This document shows, piece after piece, positions 8,650 through 16,995 of a stretch of 64,000 nucleotides of DNA (the stretch's first letter is position 1; every line of letters starts with the position of its first letter). Source of the DNA: CAZZBK01 sp964652155. Lineage in GTDB: Bacteria > Planctomycetota > Planctomycetia > Pirellulales > PNKZ01. The notes beneath the pieces were generated by a model. The model saw only the letters and a program-made list of their open reading frames with translations, did not search any database and had not been told where the DNA came from. The DNA is taken from positions 42,992 through 106,991 of the forward strand of contig CAZZBK010000005.1 of NCBI GenBank assembly GCA_964652155.1, read 5' to 3'. The position numbers and the translations under genes were made by a program.

Positions 8650-11600
8650 GAAACTACTTCCCTCTGCTTGTTTGGTCACTGCTGGTCGTGCAGGCCGCGG
8701 CGCAACGCAATCTGACCGAGATTCCGCCCCCCGATCCGGAACTGGAGCGGCAGAGTTTCCAAGTCGCCGATGGCTTTGAGGTCAATCTCTACGCCGCTGA
8801 CCCGTTGCTGGCCAAGCCGATCCAGATGAATTTTGACCCCCGCGGTCGACTGTGGGTCGCCAGCTCGGAGACCTATCCGCAGATTGTCCCGGGCCAGAAA
8901 GCCAACGACAAGATCATCATCCTCGAAGATGTCGACGGCGACGGCCGCGCGGAGAAAACGAGTGTTTTCGCCGACGGGCTATTGATTCCCACCGGGATCG
9001 AACCGGGGGACGGAGGCGCGTACGTGGGCGCGAGCACCGAGTTGCTACACCTCAAGGACACCGACGGCGATGGCAAGGCGGATGAGCGTCGCGTGCTGCT
9101 GAGCGGTTTCGGAACCGAGGACACGCACCACATCATCCACACGCTCCGCTGGGGCTACGATGGCTGCCTGTACTTCTGTCAGTCGATCTATATTCATAGT
9201 CACATCGAGACACCCCAGGGCGTGCGACGACTCAACGGCGGCGGCATCTGGCGCTTTCGGCCCGAGACGATGCAATTGGACGTGCTCGCCAAGGGGCTCA
9301 TTAACCCCTGGGGCTTCCATTTCGACCGCTGGGGACAAATGTTCGCCACCGATGGTGCCGGCGGCGAGGGGATCAATTACATCTTTCCCGGGGCGGTCTT
9401 TCCGACCTCACCCGGGGCGCAACGGGTGTTGCACGGGATGAACCCCGGCAGCCCGAAATTCTGCGGGCTCGAGATGGTCAGCGGCCGGCATTTGCCCGAC
9501 GACTGGCAAGGCGATTGCATCACGCACGACTTTCGCGGCCATCGCGTGTGTCGGTTCAAGCTCAGCGAGGCCGGCAGCAGCTACACGGCCCGAGAAATGC
9601 CCGAGCTGATCAAGACGTCGCATGTCGCGTTTCGACCGGTGGACGTGAAGATGGGCCCGGACGGCGCGATCTACATCGCCGACTGGTACAACCCGATCAT
9701 CCAGCACGGCGAGGTCGACTTTCGCGACCCTAGGCGCGATCACACGCACGGCCGCATCTGGCGCGTGAGTCGCAAGGACCGCCCGCTCGTCGAGCGTCCG
9801 CAACTCGTTGGGGCCAGCGTCGACACGTTGCTCGCGGCCCTCAAGGCGCCCGAGCAATGGACTCGTCAGCAGGCCAAGCGGGTGCTGCAAGAAGGGGATC
9901 GCGAGGCACTTGTCGAACGGATCGGCCAATCGTCGTTTGCGCAGGCCGACCTCGACACGCTCGAACAAGCTTGGGCATTGGAGTCGGTGACGGGTCATCC
10001 TCCCGCGCAGCTTGCGTCGTTGCAAACGGCCGACGAACCGCGGTTGCGTGCCGCCACGGTGCGGCTCGACGAGCGCGCGGCGCTCCAGGCCGTGCAGGAC
10101 AAGCATCCGCGGGTGCGTCTCTCGGCGTTGCATGCCATCCGTCGCTCACCGTCGCTCGCCGGCATCAAGGCCGCGCTTAAGATCCTCGACCAGCCGATGG
10201 ATGAGAGCCTCGACTTCGCATTGTGGTCGTTGCTCCGCGAGTACAAAGAGCTCTGGTTGCCGACGCTCTCTCAGCAGGAGAATGTCGCGCACATGGCCTA
10301 TGCCCTGGGGGTGGTCGATGGGGCCGAGGCGGCGCAAGCGGCCGGGCTGCTCATCACACAACGACAACTGTCGCTCGATGCGCTGCAAGCGTTGGCGCGG
10401 ATCATTGGCAACTCAGGCTCAGCAGAGACGCTGAGAGACTTTTTGACGGCAGTGCTTAAGTATCGTGTGCAAGACGCCGAGGGGACCGCCCGCGTGCTCG
10501 ACGCCTGGGCCGACGCCCTGGCGGCGCGACGCGCTCGCCCGGTGGGAGACGTGAGCCCCGTGATCGCGTTGATTGCATCGCCCGATGTGCCGCTGGCGAG
10601 CGCCGCGTTGCATTTGACCCGCGTCTGGCGGTTGGAAGAAGCCGCGCCGCACGTTGTTGCCGTGGCGCGGTCAGCCACCTTGCCGCGCGAATTGCGCGTC
10701 AGCGCGCTGAGCGCTTTATCGCAACTACGCGCCTCGACCGCGAGCGAAACGTTGCAACAACTAGCGTCGAGTGAAGCGGATTTGGTCGTGCAGGTCCAAG
10801 CCCTGGCCGCGCTCGTCGAGGTGGATCCTGTTCGAGCCGCCAAGACCTTGGTGTCCTCGGCCGAGCAACTGGGGTCGACCGACGTGAGCCCGGTGATCGA
10901 ACGGTTCTTGGAGCGGAAAGACGCCCCGGCCAAGCTCATTACCGAGTTGGCGAGCGCCAAGCTGCCGACCGATTTTGCCAAGCGGGCGATCCGCACGGCC
11001 AACAGCAGCGCCAAGCCGCTTCCTGATTTGATCGCGGCACTCCGCAAGGCGAGCGGGCTCAGCGGTCAGCCGACGGTACTGAGCCCCGAGCAGATGACGC
11101 AGCTTGTGGCGGCCATTAAGGAACGCGGCGACGCGACCCGCGGCGAGCAAGTCTTTCGCCGCGCCGACAATGTCTGCTTCAAGTGTCATGCCATCGGCGG
11201 GGCAGGGGGGCAGGTGGGGCCCGACCTGACCAGCCTTGGCGGCAGCGCGCAAGTCGACTACCTCGTCGAGTCGATGCTCGAACCGAGCAAGAAAATCAAA
11301 GAGAACTACCATAGCGTGGTCGTGCAAACGACCGACGGCCGTCTGCTGACCGGCGTCAAGGTGCGGCAGACCGATCGAGAGTTGATCCTGCGCAATGCCG
11401 AAGATCAAGAAGTGATCGTGCCGCTCGCGTCGATCGACGAGCAAGCGCCGGGCCAGTCGCTCATGCCCGTCGGCTTGGCCGACAATCTGACCCGGGGTGA
11501 GTTGATTGACATCGTCCGCTTTATGAGCGAGTTGGGCAAAGTCGGCGGCAACTACAGTGTCGGCCGCGAGCGCGTGGTGCGGCGCTGGCAAGCGCTCGAA

Positions 11601-12029
11601 GCGACCAAAGAGGCGAGCGAGCGGCTGCGTCGCGATCGCATCGGCTCGGCCACTCAAGACAACCCGGCGTTCACGTGGTCGCCGCGTTACAGTACCGTCG
11701 CGGGTGAATTGCCCATCGGCGAGTTGCCCTCGATGGAGCAGAAGTGGATGGGCTACGTGACGCTTCCTAAAATCAGTGTCGTGCGGTGTGAGTTGCAGAT
11801 TCTATCGAGCGGCAAGTTTGCGCTAGCTCTCAACTCGCCCGAGGGTTTATCTTTATGGGTCGACGGTCAGCCGGTCGAACTCGCCAACTCGATCGAACTC
11901 GATTTGAGTGTCGGCCGACACCGTCTCACCTGGGCCGTCAATCGCAACGAACGTAACGACACCCTCAGGGTCGAGGTGCGTGACGTGGCCGGTTCGACCG
12001 CTCAGGTGCAAGTCGTGACCGGAAAATAA
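8646..12029 (+). CDS. PVC-type heme-binding CxxCH dehydrogenase-like protein
   Basis: 1127 residues with a signal peptide (PLLVWSLLVVQAAAQ). The order is: a membrane-bound dehydrogenase-like beta-propeller (about residues 30-380, with FEVNLYAADPLLAKPIQMNFD, DVDGDGRAEKTSVFADGL and MGPDGAIYIADWYNPIIQHG), a HEAT-like helical region (about 390-800), a single c-type heme site CFKCHAIGG near residue 843 followed by GPDLTSLGG, and a C-terminal extension ending in a beta domain with LSLWVDGQPVE, reminiscent of PA14-like sugar-binding modules. The family is highly expanded in planctomycetes and is presumed to oxidise saccharides or alcohols in the periplasm; the substrate is unknown. It is coupled to the SGNH-like gene by a 4-base overlap. 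Confidence 0.9.
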   Translation: MRNYFPLLVWSLLVVQAAAQRNLTEIPPPDPELERQSFQVADGFEVNLYAADPLLAKPIQMNFDPRGRLWVASSETYPQIVPGQKANDKIIILEDVDGDGRAEKTSVFADGLLIPTGIEPGDGGAYVGASTELLHLKDTDGDGKADERRVLLSGFGTEDTHHIIHTLRWGYDGCLYFCQSIYIHSHIETPQGVRRLNGGGIWRFRPETMQLDVLAKGLINPWGFHFDRWGQMFATDGAGGEGINYIFPGAVFPTSPGAQRVLHGMNPGSPKFCGLEMVSGRHLPDDWQGDCITHDFRGHRVCRFKLSEAGSSYTAREMPELIKTSHVAFRPVDVKMGPDGAIYIADWYNPIIQHGEVDFRDPRRDHTHGRIWRVSRKDRPLVERPQLVGASVDTLLAALKAPEQWTRQQAKRVLQEGDREALVERIGQSSFAQADLDTLEQAWALESVTGHPPAQLASLQTADEPRLRAATVRLDERAALQAVQDKHPRVRLSALHAIRRSPSLAGIKAALKILDQPMDESLDFALWSLLREYKELWLPTLSQQENVAHMAYALGVVDGAEAAQAAGLLITQRQLSLDALQALARIIGNSGSAETLRDFLTAVLKYRVQDAEGTARVLDAWADALAARRARPVGDVSPVIALIASPDVPLASAALHLTRVWRLEEAAPHVVAVARSATLPRELRVSALSALSQLRASTASETLQQLASSEADLVVQVQALAALVEVDPVRAAKTLVSSAEQLGSTDVSPVIERFLERKDAPAKLITELASAKLPTDFAKRAIRTANSSAKPLPDLIAALRKASGLSGQPTVLSPEQMTQLVAAIKERGDATRGEQVFRRADNVCFKCHAIGGAGGQVGPDLTSLGGSAQVDYLVESMLEPSKKIKENYHSVVVQTTDGRLLTGVKVRQTDRELILRNAEDQEVIVPLASIDEQAPGQSLMPVGLADNLTRGELIDIVRFMSELGKVGGNYSVGRERVVRRWQALEATKEASERLRRDRIGSATQDNPAFTWSPRYSTVAGELPIGELPSMEQKWMGYVTLPKISVVRCELQILSSGKFALALNSPEGLSLWVDGQPVELANSIELDLSVGRHRLTWAVNRNERNDTLRVEVRDVAGSTAQVQVVTGK

Positions 12030-12079
12030 CGATCCAGGGAGTGGAGCCACGGGAATGAGACTGGAGACCGGAGACTAGA

Positions 12080-12160
12080 GTGGAGGAGCGGGGGAGTGGA
12101 GGAGTAGCGCTGACGCGAGAGCGAATACTCCTCCACTCCTCTGCCCCTCAGCTCCTCCAC
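12080..12160. repeat. large palindrome with GGAGTGGAGG-type low-complexity arms
   Basis: Left arm 12080-12106, right arm 12126-12160, nearly perfect inverted copies made of repeated GTGGAGGAG units. The apex GCGCTGACGCGAGAGCG (12107-12123) is 15/17 identical to the apex of the palindrome at 63907-63997, although the arms are unrelated. A single copy of the dispersed ATCCGTG-type motif follows at 12173-12202. Confidence 0.75.
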
Positions 12161-12236
12161 CGAATTTAATCTCCGTGTTCATCGGTGTTCATCCGTGGAT
12201 CCTTCTCTCTTTCTTTCAACGAAGGAGTTCTGAGCC

Positions 12237-13562
12237 ATGAATCGCCGGACATTCTTATTGCAGACCGGGGGACTGGTCGCCGCCAGTCATTTGTCGTTGC
12301 CGCGGGCCGAGTCGAACAACCTGGTCAACGATCGAATCGTGATCTCGATGGTCGGCGTCCGTGGTCGTGGCAACGGTGTGATGACCACGTTTGCCGCGCT
12401 CCCCACGGTCGAGTTGCGTTATATCTGCGACATCGACTCGGCCGTGCTCACGCAACGGGTCGAGCAAATGACCAGCAAGCTGGGCAAAAAGGTCGAAGGG
12501 CTCAAGGACGTGCGCAAGTCGCTCGACGACAAGAACGTCGACGCGGTCGTGCTCGGCACCCCCGATCACTGGCATGCATTGCCGACGATTTGGGCCTGTC
12601 AGGCGGGCAAGGACGTGTACACCGAAAAGCCCGACGGCCATAATATGATCGAAGGACGCACGATGGTCGCGGCAGCGAAGAAGTATGAACGCATTGTGCA
12701 GATGGGGACCCAATCGCGCAGCGGAGAGCACTTTCTCAAGGCGATCGAGTTCCTGCGGCAGGGGAACCTCGGCAAGGTTGCCTTCGGCCGAGCTTGGGAG
12801 AGTTCGCGGCAAAAGTCGCTCGGACGACCGGCCGACACCGAGGCACCCGAGACGGTCGACTACGATATGTGGCTGGGCTCAGCGCCCAAGCGGGCGTTTA
12901 ATCCGCTGCGGTTTCATGGTAACTGGCGCTGGTTTTTTGACTACGGTACGGGGGACCTGGGGAACGACGGCGTACATCGGCTGGACGTGGCCCGTTGGGC
13001 GCTCGATACGGCCGTGCAGGCCGGTGGCGGGAAGGCGATCGGCTGGCCGACGCGGGTCTCGGCCGGCGGGGGTAAGTACTATTTCGATGATGCTCAGGAG
13101 TGGCCTGACACGCTGCAAGTGAATTACGACTTTGCCGGCGGACAGTTGATGTGCTACGAAATGCGCATCTGGAGCGCATACCCCTTTGAGGGAGAAGAGG
13201 AAGGGGCGGCCGTCTACGGCGACCAGGGCTACATGGTGCTGGGCAACAAGCGTTTTCGCGTGTTTGACCCCAAAGGAAAGCAGGTCCTCGAAGAGACGGG
13301 GACCTACACCAACGACGTGGCCCACGCGCAGAATTTCCTCGACTGCATGCGGTCGCGCAAGCGTCCCAACGCCGACTTGGAAACCGTTGGGCATCCATCG
13401 AGTGCGCTGTGTCACATGGGCAATTGCGCCTGGCGCGCCGGGCGCACCTTGCGGTTCGATCCAGACACCTACACCTTCACGGGCGACAACGACGCGAACC
13501 AGTACCTGACCCGTGCCGAGTACCGTAAGCCCTACGAGTTGCCGAAGATCAGCGCGTTGTAA
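12237..13562 (+). CDS. Gfo/Idh/MocA family oxidoreductase with Tat leader
   Basis: 441 residues; the ATG is preceded by GAAGGAG. The N-terminus MNRRTFLLQTGGLVAASHLS is a twin-arginine-type leader, so a folded, cofactor-loaded enzyme is probably exported. The NAD(P)-binding region begins ISMVGVRGRGNGVM near residue 35. The EKP signature of the family is present in VYTEKPDGHN near residue 125. The C-terminal half contains the family's RFHGNWRWFFDYGTGDLGNDGVHRLD-type segment (positions near 12910-12990). Such enzymes oxidise or reduce sugars and inositols. Its place downstream of the SGNH/heme pair fits periplasmic carbohydrate processing, although roughly 200 bases of palindromic DNA separate them. 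Confidence 0.9.
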   Translation: MNRRTFLLQTGGLVAASHLSLPRAESNNLVNDRIVISMVGVRGRGNGVMTTFAALPTVELRYICDIDSAVLTQRVEQMTSKLGKKVEGLKDVRKSLDDKNVDAVVLGTPDHWHALPTIWACQAGKDVYTEKPDGHNMIEGRTMVAAAKKYERIVQMGTQSRSGEHFLKAIEFLRQGNLGKVAFGRAWESSRQKSLGRPADTEAPETVDYDMWLGSAPKRAFNPLRFHGNWRWFFDYGTGDLGNDGVHRLDVARWALDTAVQAGGGKAIGWPTRVSAGGGKYYFDDAQEWPDTLQVNYDFAGGQLMCYEMRIWSAYPFEGEEEGAAVYGDQGYMVLGNKRFRVFDPKGKQVLEETGTYTNDVAHAQNFLDCMRSRKRPNADLETVGHPSSALCHMGNCAWRAGRTLRFDPDTYTFTGDNDANQYLTRAEYRKPYELPKISAL

Positions 13563-13600
13563 ACTGCGGACGAGGTGTTGATTGCCGAGTTCTGTTTTCA

Positions 13601-13689
13601 TTAGCCGCTGGCGCGACAGCGGAGCGCGTACACATGGCATGGTCAACCGGCGCGCCATCGTCACGCGCTCCGCTGCGCGTCGCGGCTAA
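13601..13689. repeat. inverted pair of TTAGCCGC elements
   Basis: TTAGCCGC...AGCGGAGCGCGT at 13601-13629 faces its inverted copy at 13663-13689. A palindromic copy of the same element occurs at 15813-15848. Confidence 0.7.
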
Positions 13690-13738
13690 CTTGTTTCATT
13701 TTCGTTCGTTCAGTCATTCCATTCCCGCGAAGCTCATC

Positions 13739-15766
13739 ATGCATCTGCGATGCTGTTTGTGGATTGCCATTACGTTCGCTGCGTCGATGGTCTCGGCGGC
13801 GGAGAAAACACCGCTGCAGATCGACGACCTGTACCGACTCGACAGTGCGATGGATCTCACGGTCGCCCCCAACTTGCAACAGGCGATCTACGTTCGCGAC
13901 TGGTCGGTGCGACACACGCGTTGGCGGCTCAATGCCCTGTGGCGCGTCGACGCGGCGACCCGGGAGCGTCGGCCTCTTGAGGTCGGCGAGCCCGACGGTC
14001 GCAAGCCAGTGATTTCGCCCGACGGTCGGCGCGTGGCGTTTGTGTCGACGCGTCCGCGCGCCGACGGGACGCTACCGTACGGCCGAGTGCCCGTGTGGAG
14101 CGAGCCGGTCGGCGACATCTGGTTGCTCTCGATCGACGGCGGGAAAGCGATGCCGCTCGCGGGCGCTGACAGGCCGTATGGTCGTGTGCTGACCGACCCG
14201 TTTTATGGCCGGCTCAGTTTCTCGCCCGATGGCAAGCGACTGGCGTTTGTCGCCGATGACGGGCAGAGCGTGCGCTCGGCCGAGGAACTGGCCCGCGACA
14301 TCACCGTGGTGCGCGACGATCAGGGAGAGGGCTACGAAGGTTGCACGGCCGCTCAGGTGTGGGTGGCCGAGTTGCTCGAACAGCCGACGCAGTTCGCGGC
14401 CCAGAGCATTCGTCGGTTGACCCACGATGACGTGTGGTACGGCGACCCGCAGTGGTCGCCCGACGGCCAGAGCCTGGTCGTGCATGCGAATCGTTCGACC
14501 GATCGCGAGAGCGTGCGGTTTAGCATTAACAAGAATTTTGACCTCTGGCACCTTGACGTCGCCACGAGCAAGCTGACGCAGCTCACGACGAACCCGGGCC
14601 CCGACGTGTCGCCGCGTTGGTCCCCCGACGGCAAGCGCCTGGCGTATCTCAGCGTGCCGCGCCAGGGTCCGCACGCGGATGTTTACAATCTGGCCGTGAT
14701 CGGATGGCAGGATGGCGTCGCGGCTCCGCGCGTGCTGTACGATCATCACAGCGAGTCGAGCAGTCCGCCGCCGCATGGCTCGCCGACGTTTCCCTTGCCC
14801 GACGATGCCTGGCTCGATGCGCGTTACTTGCTGACGAACACGCTTGCGGGGATCGAGTCGCGGCGACAGATCGTCGATCTGAATTCAATCGCTGGGGAAC
14901 AGCTCGCGGAGTCGCACGAGGTCGAAGAGCGGCGACAGTCGGCTCGTCGCGCATTGAGCGTGCCGAGCAACTCGTTCTTGAGCGAGCGCGTGTTGGCCGA
15001 GGATCAGATCGTGCGCTGGAAGAGTCGCGATGGCATGGACATCGACGGCGTGTTGACGATCCCGCCGCCGAGCGTGGCCACGAAGCCGTACAAACTGCTG
15101 GTCTACCCACACGGCGGGCCGCACGGTCGCTCGACGCCGGGGTTTAACTTCACGACGCAGATCTTTGCCGCGCACGGTTATGCGGTGTTTCAACCGAATT
15201 TTCGCGGCTCGACCGGCTACGGCCGGGCGTTTCTCGACGCCGATCGTCGCGACCTTGGCGGCGGCGACATGCACGATATTCTCACCGGCATCGAGCAGCT
15301 TATCCGTGACGGGGTCGTCGATCGTGAGCGGCAATTCGTGTACGGCATCAGCTATGGCGGCTTTATGACCAGTTGGCTGATCGGCCAGACGAATCAATTT
15401 CGCGCCGCCGCGCCGCAAAACGCCGTGACCGACCTCAACGCCATGTGGGGACTAAGCGATATTCAGAGTTGGACGCATTGGGAGTTCGGCGGCCAGCCCT
15501 GGGAAGTGCCCGATCTGATGCGCAAGCACAGCCCGCTCACCTACGCGCACCAGGTGAAGACCCCCACGCTCATCTTGCATGCCGATCACGATCGTCGTTG
15601 CCCCTTGCCAATGGGGCTCATGTATCACCGCGCGCTCAAGACCGCCGGGGTCGAGACCGAGATGGTTATTTACCATAACGAGCGACATGGCATTGTGCAG
15701 TTGCCGCATCAGGAAGATATTTATCGGCGCGTGCTCGAGTGGTTTGCGAAATATGACAAGAAATGA
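13739..15766 (+). CDS. S9 family serine peptidase (prolyl oligopeptidase-like), secreted
   Basis: 675 residues from the ATG at 13739, which begins a signal peptide (MHLRCCLWIAITFAASMVSA); the frame extends further upstream only through the TTAGCCGC repeat. The N-terminal half is a TolB/DPP-like beta-propeller with repeated SPDG blades (VISPDGRRVAFVSTR, FSPDGKRLAFVADD, WSPDGQSLVVHANR, WSPDGKRLAYLSV). The C-terminal alpha/beta-hydrolase domain carries the nucleophile in YGISYGGFMTSW (Ser near residue 536), Asp in LHADHDRRCPL (near 615) and His in NERHGIV (near 647). The catalytic triad is therefore complete. The likely role is periplasmic oligopeptide degradation. Confidence 0.92.
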   Translation: MHLRCCLWIAITFAASMVSAAEKTPLQIDDLYRLDSAMDLTVAPNLQQAIYVRDWSVRHTRWRLNALWRVDAATRERRPLEVGEPDGRKPVISPDGRRVAFVSTRPRADGTLPYGRVPVWSEPVGDIWLLSIDGGKAMPLAGADRPYGRVLTDPFYGRLSFSPDGKRLAFVADDGQSVRSAEELARDITVVRDDQGEGYEGCTAAQVWVAELLEQPTQFAAQSIRRLTHDDVWYGDPQWSPDGQSLVVHANRSTDRESVRFSINKNFDLWHLDVATSKLTQLTTNPGPDVSPRWSPDGKRLAYLSVPRQGPHADVYNLAVIGWQDGVAAPRVLYDHHSESSSPPPHGSPTFPLPDDAWLDARYLLTNTLAGIESRRQIVDLNSIAGEQLAESHEVEERRQSARRALSVPSNSFLSERVLAEDQIVRWKSRDGMDIDGVLTIPPPSVATKPYKLLVYPHGGPHGRSTPGFNFTTQIFAAHGYAVFQPNFRGSTGYGRAFLDADRRDLGGGDMHDILTGIEQLIRDGVVDRERQFVYGISYGGFMTSWLIGQTNQFRAAAPQNAVTDLNAMWGLSDIQSWTHWEFGGQPWEVPDLMRKHSPLTYAHQVKTPTLILHADHDRRCPLPMGLMYHRALKTAGVETEMVIYHNERHGIVQLPHQEDIYRRVLEWFAKYDKK

Positions 15767-15768
15767 GT

Positions 15769-15899
15769 GGGAGAGTTTTCGGTTTTCGGTTTTCAGTTAA
15801 ATTGTATCCTCGTTAGCCGCGACGCGCTCCGCTGCGCGTCGCGGCTAACGAGACAATAGATTAACCGCGAACCGAAAACCGAAAACCGAAAACTCTCCC
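15769..15899. repeat. nested 131-bp palindrome
   Basis: The outer arms are GGGAGAGTTTTCGGTTTTCGG... (15769-15800) and its inverted copy (15861-15899). Inside them is a perfect TTAGCCGCGACGCG palindrome (15813-15848). It fills the whole space between the S9 peptidase and SDR genes. Confidence 0.85.
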
Positions 15900-15909
15900 C
15901 CTCCCAACC

Positions 15910-16707
15910 ATGCAACTCAACTTCAATAACGAGATCGCCGTAATCGTGGGCGGAGCGCAAGGCATTGGCCTGGCGATCGGTCGAACGTTTGCCGAGGAAG
16001 GGGCGCGCGTCGTGCTCGTCGACCGCGATCCGCGCGTTGAGGCGGCGGCGCAAGAACTTTCGGGGCAGACACTCGGCCTCGTGGCCGACGTGACCGACAG
16101 CGCAGCCATCGAGCGCGCGGCGGCCACGGTCGCGGCTCAGCTAGGCCGTTGCGATCATCTGGTGTACGCCGCCGGAGTCGGCTCGGGCAAGTTTGGCTTT
16201 CCGTTCTGGAAGGTGCCCTCGACCGACTGGCCACGTGTGATCGCCGTCAATTTGACCGGTGCGGTCATTACGGCCCAGGCGTTTGTGAAGCCGATGGTCG
16301 AGGCGCGACGCGGCACGGTGTTGTTCATTTCCTCGGTGGCGGGGCAGATCGGCTCGCAAACCGATCCCCCCTACAGTGCGGCCAAGGCGGGCCTCATCAA
16401 CTTTGCTCAATGCGCGGCCAAGGACCTTGCGCCCCACGGTGTCCGGGTCAACACGATTTGTCCGGGCATGATCCAGACGACGCTCAACCGGTCGGTCTGG
16501 GAGGCGTGGAATCAGCAGCAGCCCGTTGGTCAGCAGCAGTCTTACGAGGATTGGGCGGGCGAGAAGGTTCGCCGGGTGACCCCCCTGGGGCGCTGGCAGA
16601 CGCCCGAGGACGTGGCGGCGCTGGCGGTCTTTTTGGCCTCAGATCGGGCCCAAAACATTACGGGGCAAACGATGAACGTGGACGGAGGGCAGGTGATGCA
16701 TTGGTAA
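15910..16707 (+). CDS. SDR family NAD(P)-dependent oxidoreductase
   Basis: 265 residues from the ATG at 15910, directly after a palindrome and with no Shine-Dalgarno sequence. Classical short-chain dehydrogenase features: cofactor motif VGGAQGIGLAIG near residue 14, acidic VLVDRDP after the second strand (favouring NAD), LVADVTD, a VYAAGVGS loop in place of NNAG, active-site YSAAKAG (Tyr and Lys near residue 155-160), and the C-terminal ASDRAQNITGQTMNVDGG signature. No signal peptide, so cytoplasmic. The substrate is not predictable. Confidence 0.92.
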   Translation: MQLNFNNEIAVIVGGAQGIGLAIGRTFAEEGARVVLVDRDPRVEAAAQELSGQTLGLVADVTDSAAIERAAATVAAQLGRCDHLVYAAGVGSGKFGFPFWKVPSTDWPRVIAVNLTGAVITAQAFVKPMVEARRGTVLFISSVAGQIGSQTDPPYSAAKAGLINFAQCAAKDLAPHGVRVNTICPGMIQTTLNRSVWEAWNQQQPVGQQQSYEDWAGEKVRRVTPLGRWQTPEDVAALAVFLASDRAQNITGQTMNVDGGQVMHW

Positions 16708-16995
16708 GAATCGATATAACTTGCCTTGCTAGCACATTTTACGACCATTTTAGGTTTTTGTCATGGAATTGAGCATCGGGATGTAACGAAAGCGGAGTCA
16801 AGGTCAATCTATTGGCGATGAGTGCGGTATGTCCCACCCGATTCGCTTTCGCCTTCCGGAAGGTCGTCTCGCCTGTCGAATAAAAAAACTCAAGTACTTG
16901 TTTACAACGCTAGTTAAATCGATCAACATAGCGTTGCGCATTTGCCCACCGTAGACCATTTTGCCTGCCGTAGAAAACACTGAGGAGTTCCAGAC

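Noticed and set aside
12061..12200. Repeats as a possible CRISPR array
   Set aside because: The repeats are inverted and contiguous, without regular spacers.
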